A stretch of DNA of 64,000 bases, taken from positions 124,001-188,000 of the forward strand of contig NC_057377.1 of assembly GCF_016906535.1 (NCBI RefSeq), given 5' to 3'. This DNA is from Rhizoctonia solani. Taxonomy: Eukaryota > Basidiomycota > Agaricomycetes > Cantharellales > Ceratobasidiaceae. The first letter of the stretch is position 1; each line of letters begins with the position of its first letter. Both the position numbers and the translations under genes were made by a program. This document shows, one piece after another, positions 33,901 to 43,601 of the stretch. Under the pieces are notes generated by a model that saw only the letters and a list, made by a program, of their open reading frames with translations, was not told the DNA's origin and searched no databases.

Positions 33901-36900
33901 GTAGTAAGCCATTGAGCTCCTTCCAAGGCATGCAAGATGTCAGTTTGTTTTGGTAAGGGATACTCATCTGGTACAGCTACTTCATTGAGACGTCTATAAT
34001 CTACACATAATCTGGGTTTACTGTTGCGATAGACTACTATGACAGGAAATCCCCAAGCACTCTTGGATGGCTCAATGACTCCAAGTTTAAGCCATTCCTC
34101 AATCTGCTTGTCAATGACTTCTCTTTTAGCTGGAGAAGCATGGTAAGGGGTTAGAGATATTTCTTTAGTTCCTGGCCTTAGTCTAATTTCCAGTTGAGTG
34201 TTATGAGTACCAAGTCTACCATCTAATCCAAAGGCTAACTCATGCTTGCGCAAAACCTTTTCTAGTTTAGTCCTTTGATTAGGGGTGAGATGTTCTGAGA
34301 AATTAACTTCTTGAAGAAATCTATCTGAAGGGACAGGTTCTGGGTCAGGTACTTCAGCAGTCTTAGGTCCTCCTTCAGGTGACTTCATTAATTCCTCTTC
34401 TTGCACAGTAGGCTTTTCTTCAGCTTTCCTCTGCACCATGGCTTGTACTAAGGTAGCATACTTGATAATGCTGTCTTTTTCTTCCTTAGTAATGTCCTTT
34501 TCCTTTGCAAGGTATTCGTTGGGATCATGCATATATCCAAGAATCTCTCCTCCTTGCAATCTTAAAGGATGTTCTGATAGGTTAGAAACCTGAATCTTAG
34601 GATTGTTCCTATCTATCAGGCAGTCTGTTATTGCAAACAGATGTTCTTCTTGTCGATGGGAATTGAAAGATCTGTCCATAAAACCAGAGGCTTGACCTTC
34701 CTTCCATATTGTCTTGACTTTGATGAGCTTGATGGTATGCGCTGGGATAGTAACTGTCTCATAGACTTTTACTTTGACAGTATTGGGAGGTAATTTCCTA
34801 TGTTGGAGTCGCTTCTTGTAGGCTTTCTTAGAGATCTTGATTTTCTCAGAATTCTTGATGAATCCTTGCGCAACTTCAACCATAAAGGTATTACCTTGTT
34901 GGTCAATTCTTGGGCTGGAATCTGATTCTTCCACAGGAATAGAACGTCCTGTATCCCCAAAAACTATCCTTGTTCCTTCTCCATTCCTAACTAATGACAG
35001 TTGATACTGAGATGCAAAGTCTGTTCCTAAGATAAAAGGTGTGTTCATGTTAGGAACTATGTAGGCTTCTACAATCATTTTAACTAATCCTTGTTCAGTA
35101 TCAAAGATGATAGGAAGGGAAATATACTGTGATAAGCTACTATTCCCAGTAACTTGAATTAACTTGAGTTTTTGTCCAATGCGCACTCTAGGTGATGGAT
35201 CTAGAGTTTTAAGTATTGACTCATTAATGAGAGTGATCTCTGATCCTGAGTCAAAGGTGATGCGCTTCTTAGGTCCATTATTTGTCTGAAGCCAACCTTT
35301 GATGATGGTGGCTTTAGATCCAAAGAAGGCAGTTCCTGGTGGTCTTGACATTAATCGCTTGAGAGTGATTTCTTCTCCATTCTTGGCAGTAGCTGTATGA
35401 CTACTAGCCATTTTCAGTTTCTTATTAAGGCTCTTCCTAGTGGGGAGCTTGGGTTGTACATATCCAGAGAATACAGATGAATCAGATTCCTTACTGCCCT
35501 GGTCAGCAGAGTTAGTACCCTGGCTGACAGTGGTCCCCTCCAGACCATGCTGTTCCTCCTGGGATCCAGAGCTGGGCTTAGCGCTGGAGGTAGAGACAGC
35601 TAATGACTGAAGGGGCTTATGAAAATCCTGCTCTTCCTCAGAAACAGACTCTTCTCCTTCAGTGTCATATTCTGTTTCATCAAGGTAGGCTTCATCACAG
35701 AGATCTTCATAAGCTTCCTGAGCTTCCCATTCATCATCATCTGCTTGTGCCATATGTGATCGCACAAATCTGGAGTTCTTCTTGGCATGCTTACAGTCTC
35801 TATCCCAGTGCATCATACTTCCACAGTGTCTACAAGGTCTAGCTTTCTTGTCTTTAGGAGTTTTACCTTTAGATACTGTAGAGTCATCCTTAGGGTATTT
35901 TGGTGGAGGATTATTTTGATGCCATCCTACTGGTTTAGATCCTGCTAAGTGTGAGCGCGCACTTGGCCTAGAGTGCCTGTTTCCTTCTAGTCTCTTGAGA
36001 GTAGATTGCATCTGGTGTAGTTGACGCTGTATGTCAGAGTTATGAGAAGAATCTTTTCCCAAAAGGTCCTCCTCATGCCATGCAATCTTGTCAAGGAAGT
36101 CTTCCCAAGTGACTATTCTTGAGGTGTCTATATGCGTGGTCCAGGACTTAGGAGCACCATTCATGATTTCAAAGATTAATTCAGAGTCAGTCCAGTCACT
36201 GACAATAGTGAGAGCTTCCATCTTCCTGATGACATAGTCTTCTGGAGTCTCTTCTGAATGATCTTTATCCCTGAACCTGATGCGCATGGCTTCATTCTTG
36301 CTTCTGTTCAGGAAGGTCCTATTCATGAAGTGGATAGTGATAGCTTGCCTAAGTGCTGGCCAGTCTTCAGTTATAGTTCGCCTATAGTCCTTATCTAATG
36401 CATTGAACCATCTAAGAGCTCTTCCTGTGAACCTGAGAGGAATCTGCTGTCCAAGCTGAATTCTAGTGTAGCTACTATACTCAGCTATGTTGTTGATGGA
36501 TGTCATCCAGCGCGACAGCTTCTTAGTGTCTCCATCCCACTCTGGGATTATGTCAGGTTTCAGCTTAGTATCAAAATGTACAGGAGCTGGATTGAAAGGT
36601 CTAGCTCTAGCTGCATTTGCTTGAGCATATGGTTCATTTCCTGGATCTTCTGGGTCGTTGGGAGGTCCTCCTCCATTTCTTCTAGGTGGATTGTTCCTTC
36701 TTCTACCAGAGTTATCAAAATCTCCCTCATTGCTATCATATGGTGGGTCATTTCCTCCTCCTCCTTCAGCTAAGGGAGCTAGTCTATCTCTAAGTTGATC
36801 CCTAGGAGGTGGATCATTAAACAGCTCACTAAACCTTCTAGAGGAGACCATACGTCCTATAATATGAGGAGGTAACCTAGTCCTGTCAATGGGTGGTGCT

Positions 36901-39410
36901 GGAGGTACTTGAAGTTGTGGGACAGGTGCTAGTAGAGGGGCTAAGAAGTTTCCTCTCCTACTCATATTAGCTTCTTCCCTAGTAACTGGTGCTGGCTGCT
37001 CCTGTAAGTAAGGTAAATTGGTATGGATACTTAGAGGAGTTCTTCTTGATTCAGGAGAGGAGGTAGGTCTCCTGTGGGCACTTTCAGCTAGTCTAGAGGA
37101 GCGCTCTTCTGGGATTGTAGATACTCTGGTAAAGGATTCAGCTGGTATAGCTGGTCTTCCTGAGGATCGCCGATTTGCTCCCAAGGAAGATCTGCGATTA
37201 ATGAAGTCAGCATGTGGAGGTGGATCTCTAAGAGGAATACTTGGGCCTGCAAGGCTAACTCTTCTAGCAGCGTTGCTTAAAGGTGGATTATAAGGTATAT
37301 TCCTAACATGATCCTCTTCTACTTGGCTCCTAATCCTGGGAGTAGACTGTGCTACTGGAATTTGCATGGTATGAGTAGCAGCACTTGAGACAGAAGTAAT
37401 AGAATCAGCAGGAGTAGCTGGGGCTATTAGTTCTGGGGCTACTTGGTCTCTTCCAGTTGATGATTCAGAAGAACTTAAGCCATCTATACTTCCATCTGAA
37501 AGATTGTTGATGTAGTCTTCAAGGGCTTGTATATTGAAAGGAGGTATAGCTGAAGGTTGTGCAATAGGAACACTTGCATTACCTCTAGGTGATGATGGTA
37601 AGGTTTCTTCTGAACTAGTGGAAGGGACTATGGTGGGCCTAGGAGTAGGTGGTCTAGGTCCTATAGATCTAGCAGCTTCTCTCCTAAGTCTCTCAGTCCT
37701 CTCTAAGGTAGATGGGACTTGTAATGTTACATGGGGTGACTCTTCTGGTATTCTTCCTAAGGGTATAGATCTAGAGGAAGAAGTAGCAATAGAGCTAGGA
37801 GGTGGTGGTAAAGGTTCTGAGGGAATAAGTGTGGTTCCATTATCAGGTCCTAAATACCTTGGTTGCATAGTAACAGTAAGAGAGGCTTTGGATGAATGAA
37901 GACTACTAGGAGGTTGTCCTGGAGGAGTGCTACTGGAGGTGTGCAGGGTTACAGTTGGAGGAGAAACTTGAGGATCTGGAAGTAAAGGACTAGCAATAGT
38001 AACTTGACTAGTGGGTTTGATAAGACTCCTTAGTAAGTTTTCTTGAGCCGCCTCCTGTGGAGTGACAGAAGAGGCTCTAGAACTTTTGGGCACTAAAAGG
38101 GTCATATCTTGCTTGAGTTGTAGGGTCCTATCCCTAAGGTGTTCTTGTCCAGGTTCTACCTCACTGAGATGTCCTGCAGAGATGACTGGGGAAGGTGGTC
38201 CAGTCTGAAGTTGTCTACCAAGGATCTCATATAGCTTCTGAATGAAACGCTCCATCTGATCCCTATAAGTGACAGCAGCTACCTCAAAGGAATGAGAGGT
38301 AAATAAACAGTCATGTTCTGGCCATTCAGGAATGGGCAATAGCTCCTCCATGTCATAGACGCTATGAACAGTTCTCTTGATTAGTTTATTCAGGTCTATG
38401 TGTAACTTACCATATTCAGGCCAATGGTTGATTTCTTGAGCAGGAACTAGCTTGGTAGTAATGCGACATGTAGGTCTAAAGGTTACTACAGTATCTAGTA
38501 GTTTGAAGTAGTGAGAAGCCCATTGCTCACAAGAAGGTGAGGGGTAGCGATTCTCATGGGCTGGAGGTATCTCCACATGATAGAATACTCTTCCTAGCTG
38601 CCTGTAGACTTTCCTAAAGCTATTAGCTTGAGGGTTCTTCCTACACCAAGAGGTCATTTGGGTACAGTCAGGCTGATAGTTGAATTCTCCTGGAGATTCT
38701 TCATTTAAAGGGTATAAGGTAGTGGAAGGAGAATAGGGTAGGTACTTCTGGATAGCTGGGTCATTAGTAAAAGACCTATCATTAGGATCCAGTAAGGCAG
38801 CTTGAGTTTCCCTATGCTTAGATATGTGGGCTTCAGAAGTCTTTCCTTTAGATCTCTTAAGCTCATGAGAGTTCATAGGCTCAGAGGGCTGAGGTTTACT
38901 AGAGGAAGGTTCCAACATCTCTATATCAGGGAGTCCAAATACAGGTATCATCCTCTGGAAGGTAGCTGAGCTAGCCTTATGACCAAAAGGTGAAGGCTTC
39001 CTTATAGAAGAACTTGGCTTAGCTAGCTTGTTTGCTTCCTGAATAGCCTCATATTCCAAAGGAGACAATCTTGGAGAGTGTCTGGATGATGACTTATGAG
39101 AGTGGGGTGATATTCTTCTTGAGCTACTAGGTCCTGCTTGAGGGTCTTCCAAGGCTGGCATGGAAGCATGTGGCTTGATGGGTGATTCATAGGGTTTGAT
39201 AGGTTGGGGAATCACTAGCTCCTCAGGAGAGGATTGCTCAATAGAGTACCTAGTAGGTCCAAAAGGGTTGCTGGGACTATCTGTAGGTATGCTGTCTCTA
39301 GGAAGCACAGAGCTTCTAGGGGTACTATGTCTAGGCATACCTTCTCTTGAAAGTCTTGTGTCCCAAGGGGTCCTATTAGAGGATGCAGGTCTACTTGATC
39401 TTCTAGACAT
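30936..39410 (-). CDS. gag-pol: E2 Gag-Pol polyprotein, 2824 residues, intact
   Basis: ATG 39410, single frame to 30936. Residues 1-900 are a Ser/Pro-rich, low-complexity extension not typical of Ty3 Gag. A capsid-like domain follows (about 940-1120; IPEWDGDTKKLSRWM, LRFTGRALRWFNAL), then the knuckle CRHCGSMMHWDRDC near 1195. Protease: FDSGSEITLINE near 1385. RT: LCVDYRRLNEVAVPDEYPLP and YIDD (codons near 33699-33707, about residue 1902). RNase H: YTDACDYGLGGIL near 2052. Integrase: HAGYAKTYHRI...CDIC near 2395, MDFIMDLPP, ITDRDARWTG and HHPQSDGQTEILN. Chromodomain: EYEVERIVEERT...YKIRWLGYSSEHDRW near 2755. All catalytic acids that I can see are present. Gag and Pol are fused, so no frameshift is needed. 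It is probably functional. Confidence 0.95.
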   Translation of the reverse strand: MSRRSSRPASSNRTPWDTRLSREGMPRHSTPRSSVLPRDSIPTDSPSNPFGPTRYSIEQSSPEELVIPQPIKPYESPIKPHASMPALEDPQAGPSSSRRISPHSHKSSSRHSPRLSPLEYEAIQEANKLAKPSSSIRKPSPFGHKASSATFQRMIPVFGLPDIEMLEPSSSKPQPSEPMNSHELKRSKGKTSEAHISKHRETQAALLDPNDRSFTNDPAIQKYLPYSPSTTLYPLNEESPGEFNYQPDCTQMTSWCRKNPQANSFRKVYRQLGRVFYHVEIPPAHENRYPSPSCEQWASHYFKLLDTVVTFRPTCRITTKLVPAQEINHWPEYGKLHIDLNKLIKRTVHSVYDMEELLPIPEWPEHDCLFTSHSFEVAAVTYRDQMERFIQKLYEILGRQLQTGPPSPVISAGHLSEVEPGQEHLRDRTLQLKQDMTLLVPKSSRASSVTPQEAAQENLLRSLIKPTSQVTIASPLLPDPQVSPPTVTLHTSSSTPPGQPPSSLHSSKASLTVTMQPRYLGPDNGTTLIPSEPLPPPPSSIATSSSRSIPLGRIPEESPHVTLQVPSTLERTERLRREAARSIGPRPPTPRPTIVPSTSSEETLPSSPRGNASVPIAQPSAIPPFNIQALEDYINNLSDGSIDGLSSSESSTGRDQVAPELIAPATPADSITSVSSAATHTMQIPVAQSTPRIRSQVEEDHVRNIPYNPPLSNAARRVSLAGPSIPLRDPPPHADFINRRSSLGANRRSSGRPAIPAESFTRVSTIPEERSSRLAESAHRRPTSSPESRRTPLSIHTNLPYLQEQPAPVTREEANMSRRGNFLAPLLAPVPQLQVPPAPPIDRTRLPPHIIGRMVSSRRFSELFNDPPPRDQLRDRLAPLAEGGGGNDPPYDSNEGDFDNSGRRRNNPPRRNGGGPPNDPEDPGNEPYAQANAARARPFNPAPVHFDTKLKPDIIPEWDGDTKKLSRWMTSINNIAEYSSYTRIQLGQQIPLRFTGRALRWFNALDKDYRRTITEDWPALRQAITIHFMNRTFLNRSKNEAMRIRFRDKDHSEETPEDYVIRKMEALTIVSDWTDSELIFEIMNGAPKSWTTHIDTSRIVTWEDFLDKIAWHEEDLLGKDSSHNSDIQRQLHQMQSTLKRLEGNRHSRPSARSHLAGSKPVGWHQNNPPPKYPKDDSTVSKGKTPKDKKARPCRHCGSMMHWDRDCKHAKKNSRFVRSHMAQADDDEWEAQEAYEDLCDEAYLDETEYDTEGEESVSEEEQDFHKPLQSLAVSTSSAKPSSGSQEEQHGLEGTTVSQGTNSADQGSKESDSSVFSGYVQPKLPTRKSLNKKLKMASSHTATAKNGEEITLKRLMSRPPGTAFFGSKATIIKGWLQTNNGPKKRITFDSGSEITLINESILKTLDPSPRVRIGQKLKLIQVTGNSSLSQYISLPIIFDTEQGLVKMIVEAYIVPNMNTPFILGTDFASQYQLSLVRNGEGTRIVFGDTGRSIPVEESDSSPRIDQQGNTFMVEVAQGFIKNSEKIKISKKAYKKRLQHRKLPPNTVKVKVYETVTIPAHTIKLIKVKTIWKEGQASGFMDRSFNSHRQEEHLFAITDCLIDRNNPKIQVSNLSEHPLRLQGGEILGYMHDPNEYLAKEKDITKEEKDSIIKYATLVQAMVQRKAEEKPTVQEEELMKSPEGGPKTAEVPDPEPVPSDRFLQEVNFSEHLTPNQRTKLEKVLRKHELAFGLDGRLGTHNTQLEIRLRPGTKEISLTPYHASPAKREVIDKQIEEWLKLGVIEPSKSAWGFPVIVVYRNSKPRLCVDYRRLNEVAVPDEYPLPKQTDILHALEGAQWLTTLDALAGFTQLTIKEEDREKLAFRCHNGHWQPTKLLFGYRNGPAEFQRVMNRILSRFLWQFALVYIDDIVIYSVKFEDHCNHLDQVLGAIEEAEITLSPKKCHIGYQSLLLLGQKVSRLGLSTHKEKVDAILELEPPKNVPTLQTFLGMMTYFSSYIPFYSWIVAPLFKLLKKGTAWSWEEKEQQAFELAKEALASAPVMAYPIIGKPYRLYTDACDYGLGGILQQVQLIKIKDLKGTKAYKYLKGEYDKGNPVPRMTIPASKQRDDVTGGDTWDKQDFEETTVQVEQVIAYWSRILKEAERNYSPTERKALALKEALVKFQVYLEGAEFVAITDHAALTWSKTYNNVNRRLMTWGLVFSAYPGMQIVHRAGRVHDNADPISRLRRRTPYHTSPLADQSTPLKLNMEEDPLRNLYKEINERFEEKLLRVASAFTQSYKIGNSQKPIKKWIPTPAEAISYQTTTSYSVEISINSEEITRFIEAYKKDSHFKQVMEEFKSHHNPLNPPFHQYQIGDNGLIYFIDSQEKYRLCVPRDLQVDILKENHDNLNQGAHAGYAKTYHRIASVYYWPKMARSIQKYVHTCDICQKAGHRRHGPRGFLQPLPIPQQPFEVVSMDFIMDLPPSNNYNAILVIVDKLTKYGHFIPCTTQIDEVQTAQLFHDHIWCHYGLPRQVITDRDARWTGAFWGHLVSMLGIRRALTTAHHPQSDGQTEILNQTTEVAIRVFTNPAKDNWSKLLSGFAHSYNTSVHTSTQQTPAFLLRGFQPLTSADLLALTSENIPRPAQESQTAEEFKESMELARSLAKDALKVAQNYQQKYYNSDKTHVTFEPGDLVLINPHSLNLLKHQSGKGNKLNMRYEGPFEVMESISPVAYRIRLPASYRIHPIINIAHLESYKASPPEFGSRPTQNIPREDFQQMPEYEVERIVEERTIKKGNKRIRQYKIRWLGYSSEHDRWRTEKELRNAPEVIKEWKRTSGSTIHPNHRKKKEF

Positions 39411-39510
39411 AAAAGAATGTTAGTAGAGTACCACAGTTAGAATGTATATACAAAGTATGAAAGCTTGTACAAAAGATTACAGGTAAGAATTAAAGATAAC
39501 CAACACTATG

Positions 39511-39528
39511 CCCTGCGGTGGTCACCAA
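39511..39528 (-). promoter_or_regulatory. E2 primer-binding site, tRNA type
   Basis: Directly inside the 5' LTR the minus strand reads T then TGGTGACCACCGCAGGG. It starts with TGG as expected for pairing with a tRNA CCA end, unlike E1, E3 and E4. I do not assign the tRNA. Confidence 0.65.
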
Positions 39529-41051
39529 TGTTAAGAGTCGTGTAAGTACAGGAGTAAGAAAGAATTACTATATACAAAATGTATATGGGAATAACTAAGA
39601 ACTAGTATTAAGAATCAGAATATATGCACAGAATATATGCACAATATAGGCTAGGTTATCAGGAATAACAACTCCTAACAAATAGTCTAGCAACTATGAA
39701 GTGCAGGTGGTTGGTTATGTATAGTACCTTAGACTAATGTTACTTAAGCCTAAGTGACTAAGGGTATGTATACTTAAGGTCTCTAGGATAGTACCTTAAG
39801 TAAGAGGGTTACCTGACTAATGTACAGGATTTATAGGATTTGCCTAATAAGTATAGGACTTATATATGCTTAAGTAAGACTTAAGACTTATGGGGTTTAC
39901 CTAAAATATATCTAGGATTTATGAGATATTGTAGATAAAGCTATCTACAATATAAGGGGTATGGTGGATTGAAACACTATCACTCAATCACAACAATCCT
40001 TACAGTATCGTCGCACTATACTCAATGTTGAACTCAACAACTGTGACAGTCAAGGGGCACAGGGTCGCAGTAAGTACACTAATAGGTTACCCTGTGTCTG
40101 TTGGGACTGGCCTATGGTCTTAGTGCGCCGAATAACCTCCTATGCTATTTACAGTGAGTCAATCACTAAAGTAAATGCGCAGATAAGCTGTTAAAGGCTT
40201 GTGTGTATATGTCAATATATAAGAGTGGATAAATGGATGCATTAGAAGCGTCTTCACAGGGTCCTTTTATACCCTGAGAAGGCGCACAAACAAGTATATA
40301 CATGATTGATACCAAGAGGGGGTACAGGAGGTACAGGTGGCAACTGAAACACTTGAGGGAGCCGATACTTTGGTACATAGTAAACAAACAACAGATCCTA
40401 ATATTTGCCCCAAGGCAATGTTTGCCCCAAGGCATTATTTACCTGTGTGGGTCCTTAGATGTCCCAAGGCTAAGTGTTTCATCCTTGGAGTAAACAGTCC
40501 CAAAGGTAGGATACCTCTGCATTGGGTACTTACAGTAAATGGGGCATAACTCAGCCAAATGTTGTCCGTTTTGGGAGTTTGACCCAGCGTTCTGGAGCGC
40601 ACAAACACGCGCACCTAAGCGCAAGCGATTCGGCAGTGTGGGATGCCCGGGTGATGGAGAAAAGGCGCATTTAGTGCGTCGGCGCTTAAGGGCTGATTAA
40701 GCGCCGGAGCACTTGCCTATGCGACAGGGGGGACCCTGAATATTTCTGTGTGTAGCCACAAGATAGAATCTTGAATAATAAATACTACAAACAAGAGAAA
40801 TATTACTTGTTACTGTTTATCTACTCAGCTGAATTTATATATATTTAAATGAGTGAGAAAACAGCATATATGCAAAAGGCATCGCATATTAAGGGCATTC
40901 CTGAGCTCTGTAGGTTTTGTAAAGGTCACTATTGGATAGAGGGACCTTGAAAACCTTAGTTCGCATCTTTATCTCATTTATTTACTGTGAGATTACTAGT
41001 GTAATTAATAAAATAAGTACAGATTAAAGAAGAAATGTCATATCCATAACA
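39529..41051 (-). repeat. E2 5' LTR
   Basis: 1523 bp, virtually identical to the 3' LTR. The leader between it and ATG 39410 is only about 118 bp. Confidence 0.97.
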
Positions 41052-42375
41052 CTTTGCCAACCTTGGTGGCTTCTTTTTTGACACCTTCCTCCTTAGACGT
41101 GGCTTTCCAGCCAGTGCGGCATTCCGCAAATTTGTGCCCTGTTTTACCGCACTTGATGCATAGGCCTTCAGCCCTGCAGCGGTTCTGCTCCTCCTTGGAG
41201 ACAAAGTTGGGGTTGCTGGAGAGGCAACCTGGTCTTGTGGCTTGTTGGCTGGTACTTGCCCCCCTGTTGGGGGTAGTGGTAAAGGTGCCAGGCTTATTAC
41301 CCCTTGGGTGGCTGGCGCGCTCTTCTTGGAGGGCGTTATCAATGACCAGGGCCGCGTTCTGCAGCTTGAGGAGTGTTGTGGGGCGCCGTTCCCAAGTAGC
41401 AATGAGGCGGCTTACCTCCCAGTGGAGGCCTTGTGCAAATTGCCCACAAAGGGCGGTGTTGTTCCAGTCTAGGTCCATGGCAATGGTCCTAAACTTTGTG
41501 ATGTACTCAGCACAGGTCCCTGTCTGAGTAAGTTGGGTGATTTGCCGCTTGGCGGCTTGCATGGCATTGGGATCCCCAAATGCAGCCAAAAACTCTGTCT
41601 TAAACTTGCCAACTGTTTGGATGAGGGCCCTGTGAGACCCAAGTTGATCAAGGTGGGGGTGAGCCCAGGCTCCTGCTACGTCCTTCATGTTCATCAGGAG
41701 GAACAACAGGGTTTCCTGATCCGTGGGGAACATCTGTTGATTTAGATGCACCCATGCCAACATTTGTGTGAGCCATTGACGGGCCTTGTTCCCTATCTTC
41801 CCTGTATAGGCGTCAGGGTGGTCCACCTTGACCGGGGCTTGATAAGCGGCTACAGGGGCCACTGGTTGTGGGACTTGGGGGGAGCGGAGTCGGATAGGCA
41901 AAGACGGAGGGGGAGTATAGCCTCTTGGGGGAGCCTGGACTGGGGTTGGCTGAGCAAAGGTAGGGGGGGCTTTGGTGGGATTGGCCCAGGCAACAAGGGG
42001 CGCACTAGGCGCTGGAAGAGGGTTGGTTTTTGGTAAGGGCCTGGGCGTGGCCTTGACTGCCGGAGGTTTCCGGTCTTCTGGGGTATGCGGGGCTCCACCC
42101 CTAGCCTCAATGCAAGTGAGGGCTTGATTGACTGCTCCCATCCAGTCTTGGACTTCCTTTGTTGCTTCCTTGGTTTCTTTGAGTTCCCGCTCAAGCCGGA
42201 GGACTTGATTTTGCAATCCCAGGATAAGGGAGATTGCTTGGCTGAGGGAGACTTCCCCATAGACCTCTGGTTCAAGGCTTGTTGACTCAACGGCAGTTGC
42301 CGGAAGAGTGGGTCCCAACTCTCCTTGATTGAGAGGGGATTGGGGACAAGCGGAGCTCCAGGAACAGGTTGCCAT
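41052..42375 (-). pseudogene. gag: E1 Gag, cut at its C-terminus by E2
   Basis: The first in-frame ATG is 42375; the open frame reaches further upstream to 42558 without an ATG. A coiled-coil-like segment (LQNQVLRLERELKETKEAT) and a Pro-rich linker precede the capsid-like part (ARQWLTQMLAWVHLNQQMFP, then CAEYITKFRTIAMDLDWN). One CCHC zinc knuckle is present: CIKCGKTGHKFAEC. E2 interrupts the frame at 41051 a few codons after a Lys-rich tail; the remaining codons are at 27380-27413. The product would be the nucleocapsid/capsid precursor of E1. Confidence 0.88.
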
Positions 42376-42888
42376 CTCATGGGGATAAGAGAGGCCTTGG
42401 TGGGAAGTGGTGCGCTGGGAGGCGCGGGAGGAAGCGCAAGAGGGGGTACGGGAGGTAATGGTGGGCAAGATGGGGAAAATGGGGGCTGTGTAGCCAAGGG
42501 TGCCTGTATCAGGACTTATGGGGCGCTTTATTGTGCTGGCGCTAAGAGCTTGCGTCAACCGCCTAGCGTTGGACAGTCCCTATTGACCAATCAACTGCTG
42601 TGTTTGGGCATGATGTGGAATGGGTTTTCTGCAAGCGGGTGGATCTGCTGACTAGCTCCGCTGACAAAGGGTGCGGTGACCGGTGGTACGCGGACAATTA
42701 GAATCTGTCTGCCTTATAGCAATTTGGTACTACCTGGGGCCAACGCTAGTTTGATTATTGATAGCAAAAGGCAAGCCCAATCAGGTGATTTCCCTTGTGC
42801 TAGTACAGGGGACCTTCTTGTTTGTTGATACTGAGTGGGGTGTGCTTGGTGGTTATGGTTTGCAACCAACTTAAGGTTGATTACCTAG
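42376..42888 (-). other. E1 5' leader with Tf1-like primer-binding sequence
   Basis: Directly inside the 5' LTR the minus strand reads CTAGGTAATCAACCT (plus coordinates about 42874-42888). Thirteen bases of it are complementary, with two mismatches, to LTR sequence at 43129-43141, which lies 33-35 nt after the TATATAAGG box. No TGG-starting tRNA primer site is seen. The remainder carries the ATG-less upstream part of the gag frame. Confidence 0.6.
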
Positions 42889-43463
42889 TGTCCTAGACGT
42901 CTGTAAGGACGTTGAGGGTGCGGGCGCTTGTGGCCGTGTGGCTAATACAGTAAAACCGCTTAAGGCGGTGACAAGGTACCCTACAACAACAAACTAGCTA
43001 ACTATGGTGACCGCGCGCTTTAAGGCGGCGGCAAGCTACATATGTACGGGAAGACAACGCTTAAGGCGTGTATCTAAGTAATCTTTACTGGGCTGTAAGG
43101 CCCTTGTACAATTATGGGATGCAACAAGAGGTAATTGACCTGGGTGTTACCATGGTTGGTTGGCCTCCTTATATATTACAGAGCTACCTAATTACAAATA
43201 CAACTATATGCAATACCGTATCAAATAAGAACCCCAATCCGCAGTCAGCCTTACTCATGCATACGTGTCACTGACGTGTCATTGTGATGTCATTGGGTGG
43301 AGGTGGCTACGTGTGCTGAGGTAAGCGTGGATGGGGACGTGGCTTGGCGCTTAGCGTATGATTTAAGCGCCGAAGTCATGTGATCGAAAATGTTGTCCAT
43401 TTGCCTTTGTTTAAAATCAAGAAAATGGGAATAAATTCCCTGGTATTGATTGTGTCTACAACA
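42889..43463 (-). repeat. E1 5' LTR with promoter
   Basis: 575 bp, the same length as the other E1 LTR. The minus-strand TATATAAGG box is at about 43167-43175, and the presumed RNA start follows about 33 nt downstream at the sequence complementary to the primer-binding site. It contains the same GGCGCTTA...TAAGCGCC pair and TCATGTGAT as the partner LTR. Confidence 0.95.
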
Positions 43464-43464
43464 G

Positions 43465-43593
43465 TATATATGTTCTATACTACTGTATCTACATAATTTA
43501 CTATTAAATTGTAAACAAATTCTCAATTGTGCAGGTGATGTGTGAGCATCATTGATTTGAGCTCACATGGCTCAATCTTTTTGGGCACAAGTG
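43465..43593 (-). mobile_element. right arm of the foldback MITE
   Basis: This 129-bp arm is inverted relative to 15163-15291 and followed by TA at 43594-43595. It was separated from the left arm by Tc1 and then E1. Seven of the eight differences from the left arm are TG or CA where the other arm has CA, TG or CG. Confidence 0.85.
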
Positions 43594-43601
43594 TATCTAA
43601 C

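Larger units (their letters stand above)
27414..41051 (-). mobile_element. large Ty3 retrotransposon E2, 13.6 kb, 1523-bp LTRs, TSD CTTTG
   Basis: LTRs at 27414-28936 and 39529-41051 are both 1523 bp and almost identical; one G/A difference was noticed. CTTTG flanks at 27409-27413 and 41052-41056. Inside, on the minus strand, are a primer-binding site, one very long Gag-Pol frame without a stop, and a separate two-exon gene before the 3' LTR. The RT has YIDD and the integrase a chromodomain. E2 lies in the gag of E1 and is among the youngest insertions here. LTR identity and intact frames are compatible with an active or very recently active element. Confidence 0.97.
16654..43463 (-). mobile_element. 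Ty3 retrotransposon E1 (host of E2 and E3), TSD GTATA
   Basis: Two 575-bp LTRs (16654-17228 and 42889-43463) bracket gag and pol on the minus strand. GTATA precedes (16649-16653) and follows (43464-43468) the element. The first G is the last base of the Tc1 terminal repeat, so E1 inserted right at the Tc1 border. Removing E2 (27414-41051) and E3 (20609-27334), each with one copy of its duplication, leaves an element of about 6.4 kb in which gag and pol are contiguous. Chromodomain, RT, RNase H and integrase order places it among Tf1/sushi-like chromoviruses. It is inactivated by both insertions and by point decay. Confidence 0.95.
15116..43601 (-). other. hAT transposase intron swollen to 28.5 kb by nested insertions
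   Basis: The donor is at 43601 (AAG then GTTAGATA), and the acceptor at 15116 follows a CTAAC branch-like box and CTCCAAG. Subtracting the material between the TA dinucleotides at 15161-15162 and 43594-43595 leaves an intron of about 52 nt. The reading frame then passes without a break from EELKK into VIEEIG. Both halves are one hAT gene, and every insertion described between them landed in this intron or in something already there. Confidence 0.8.
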
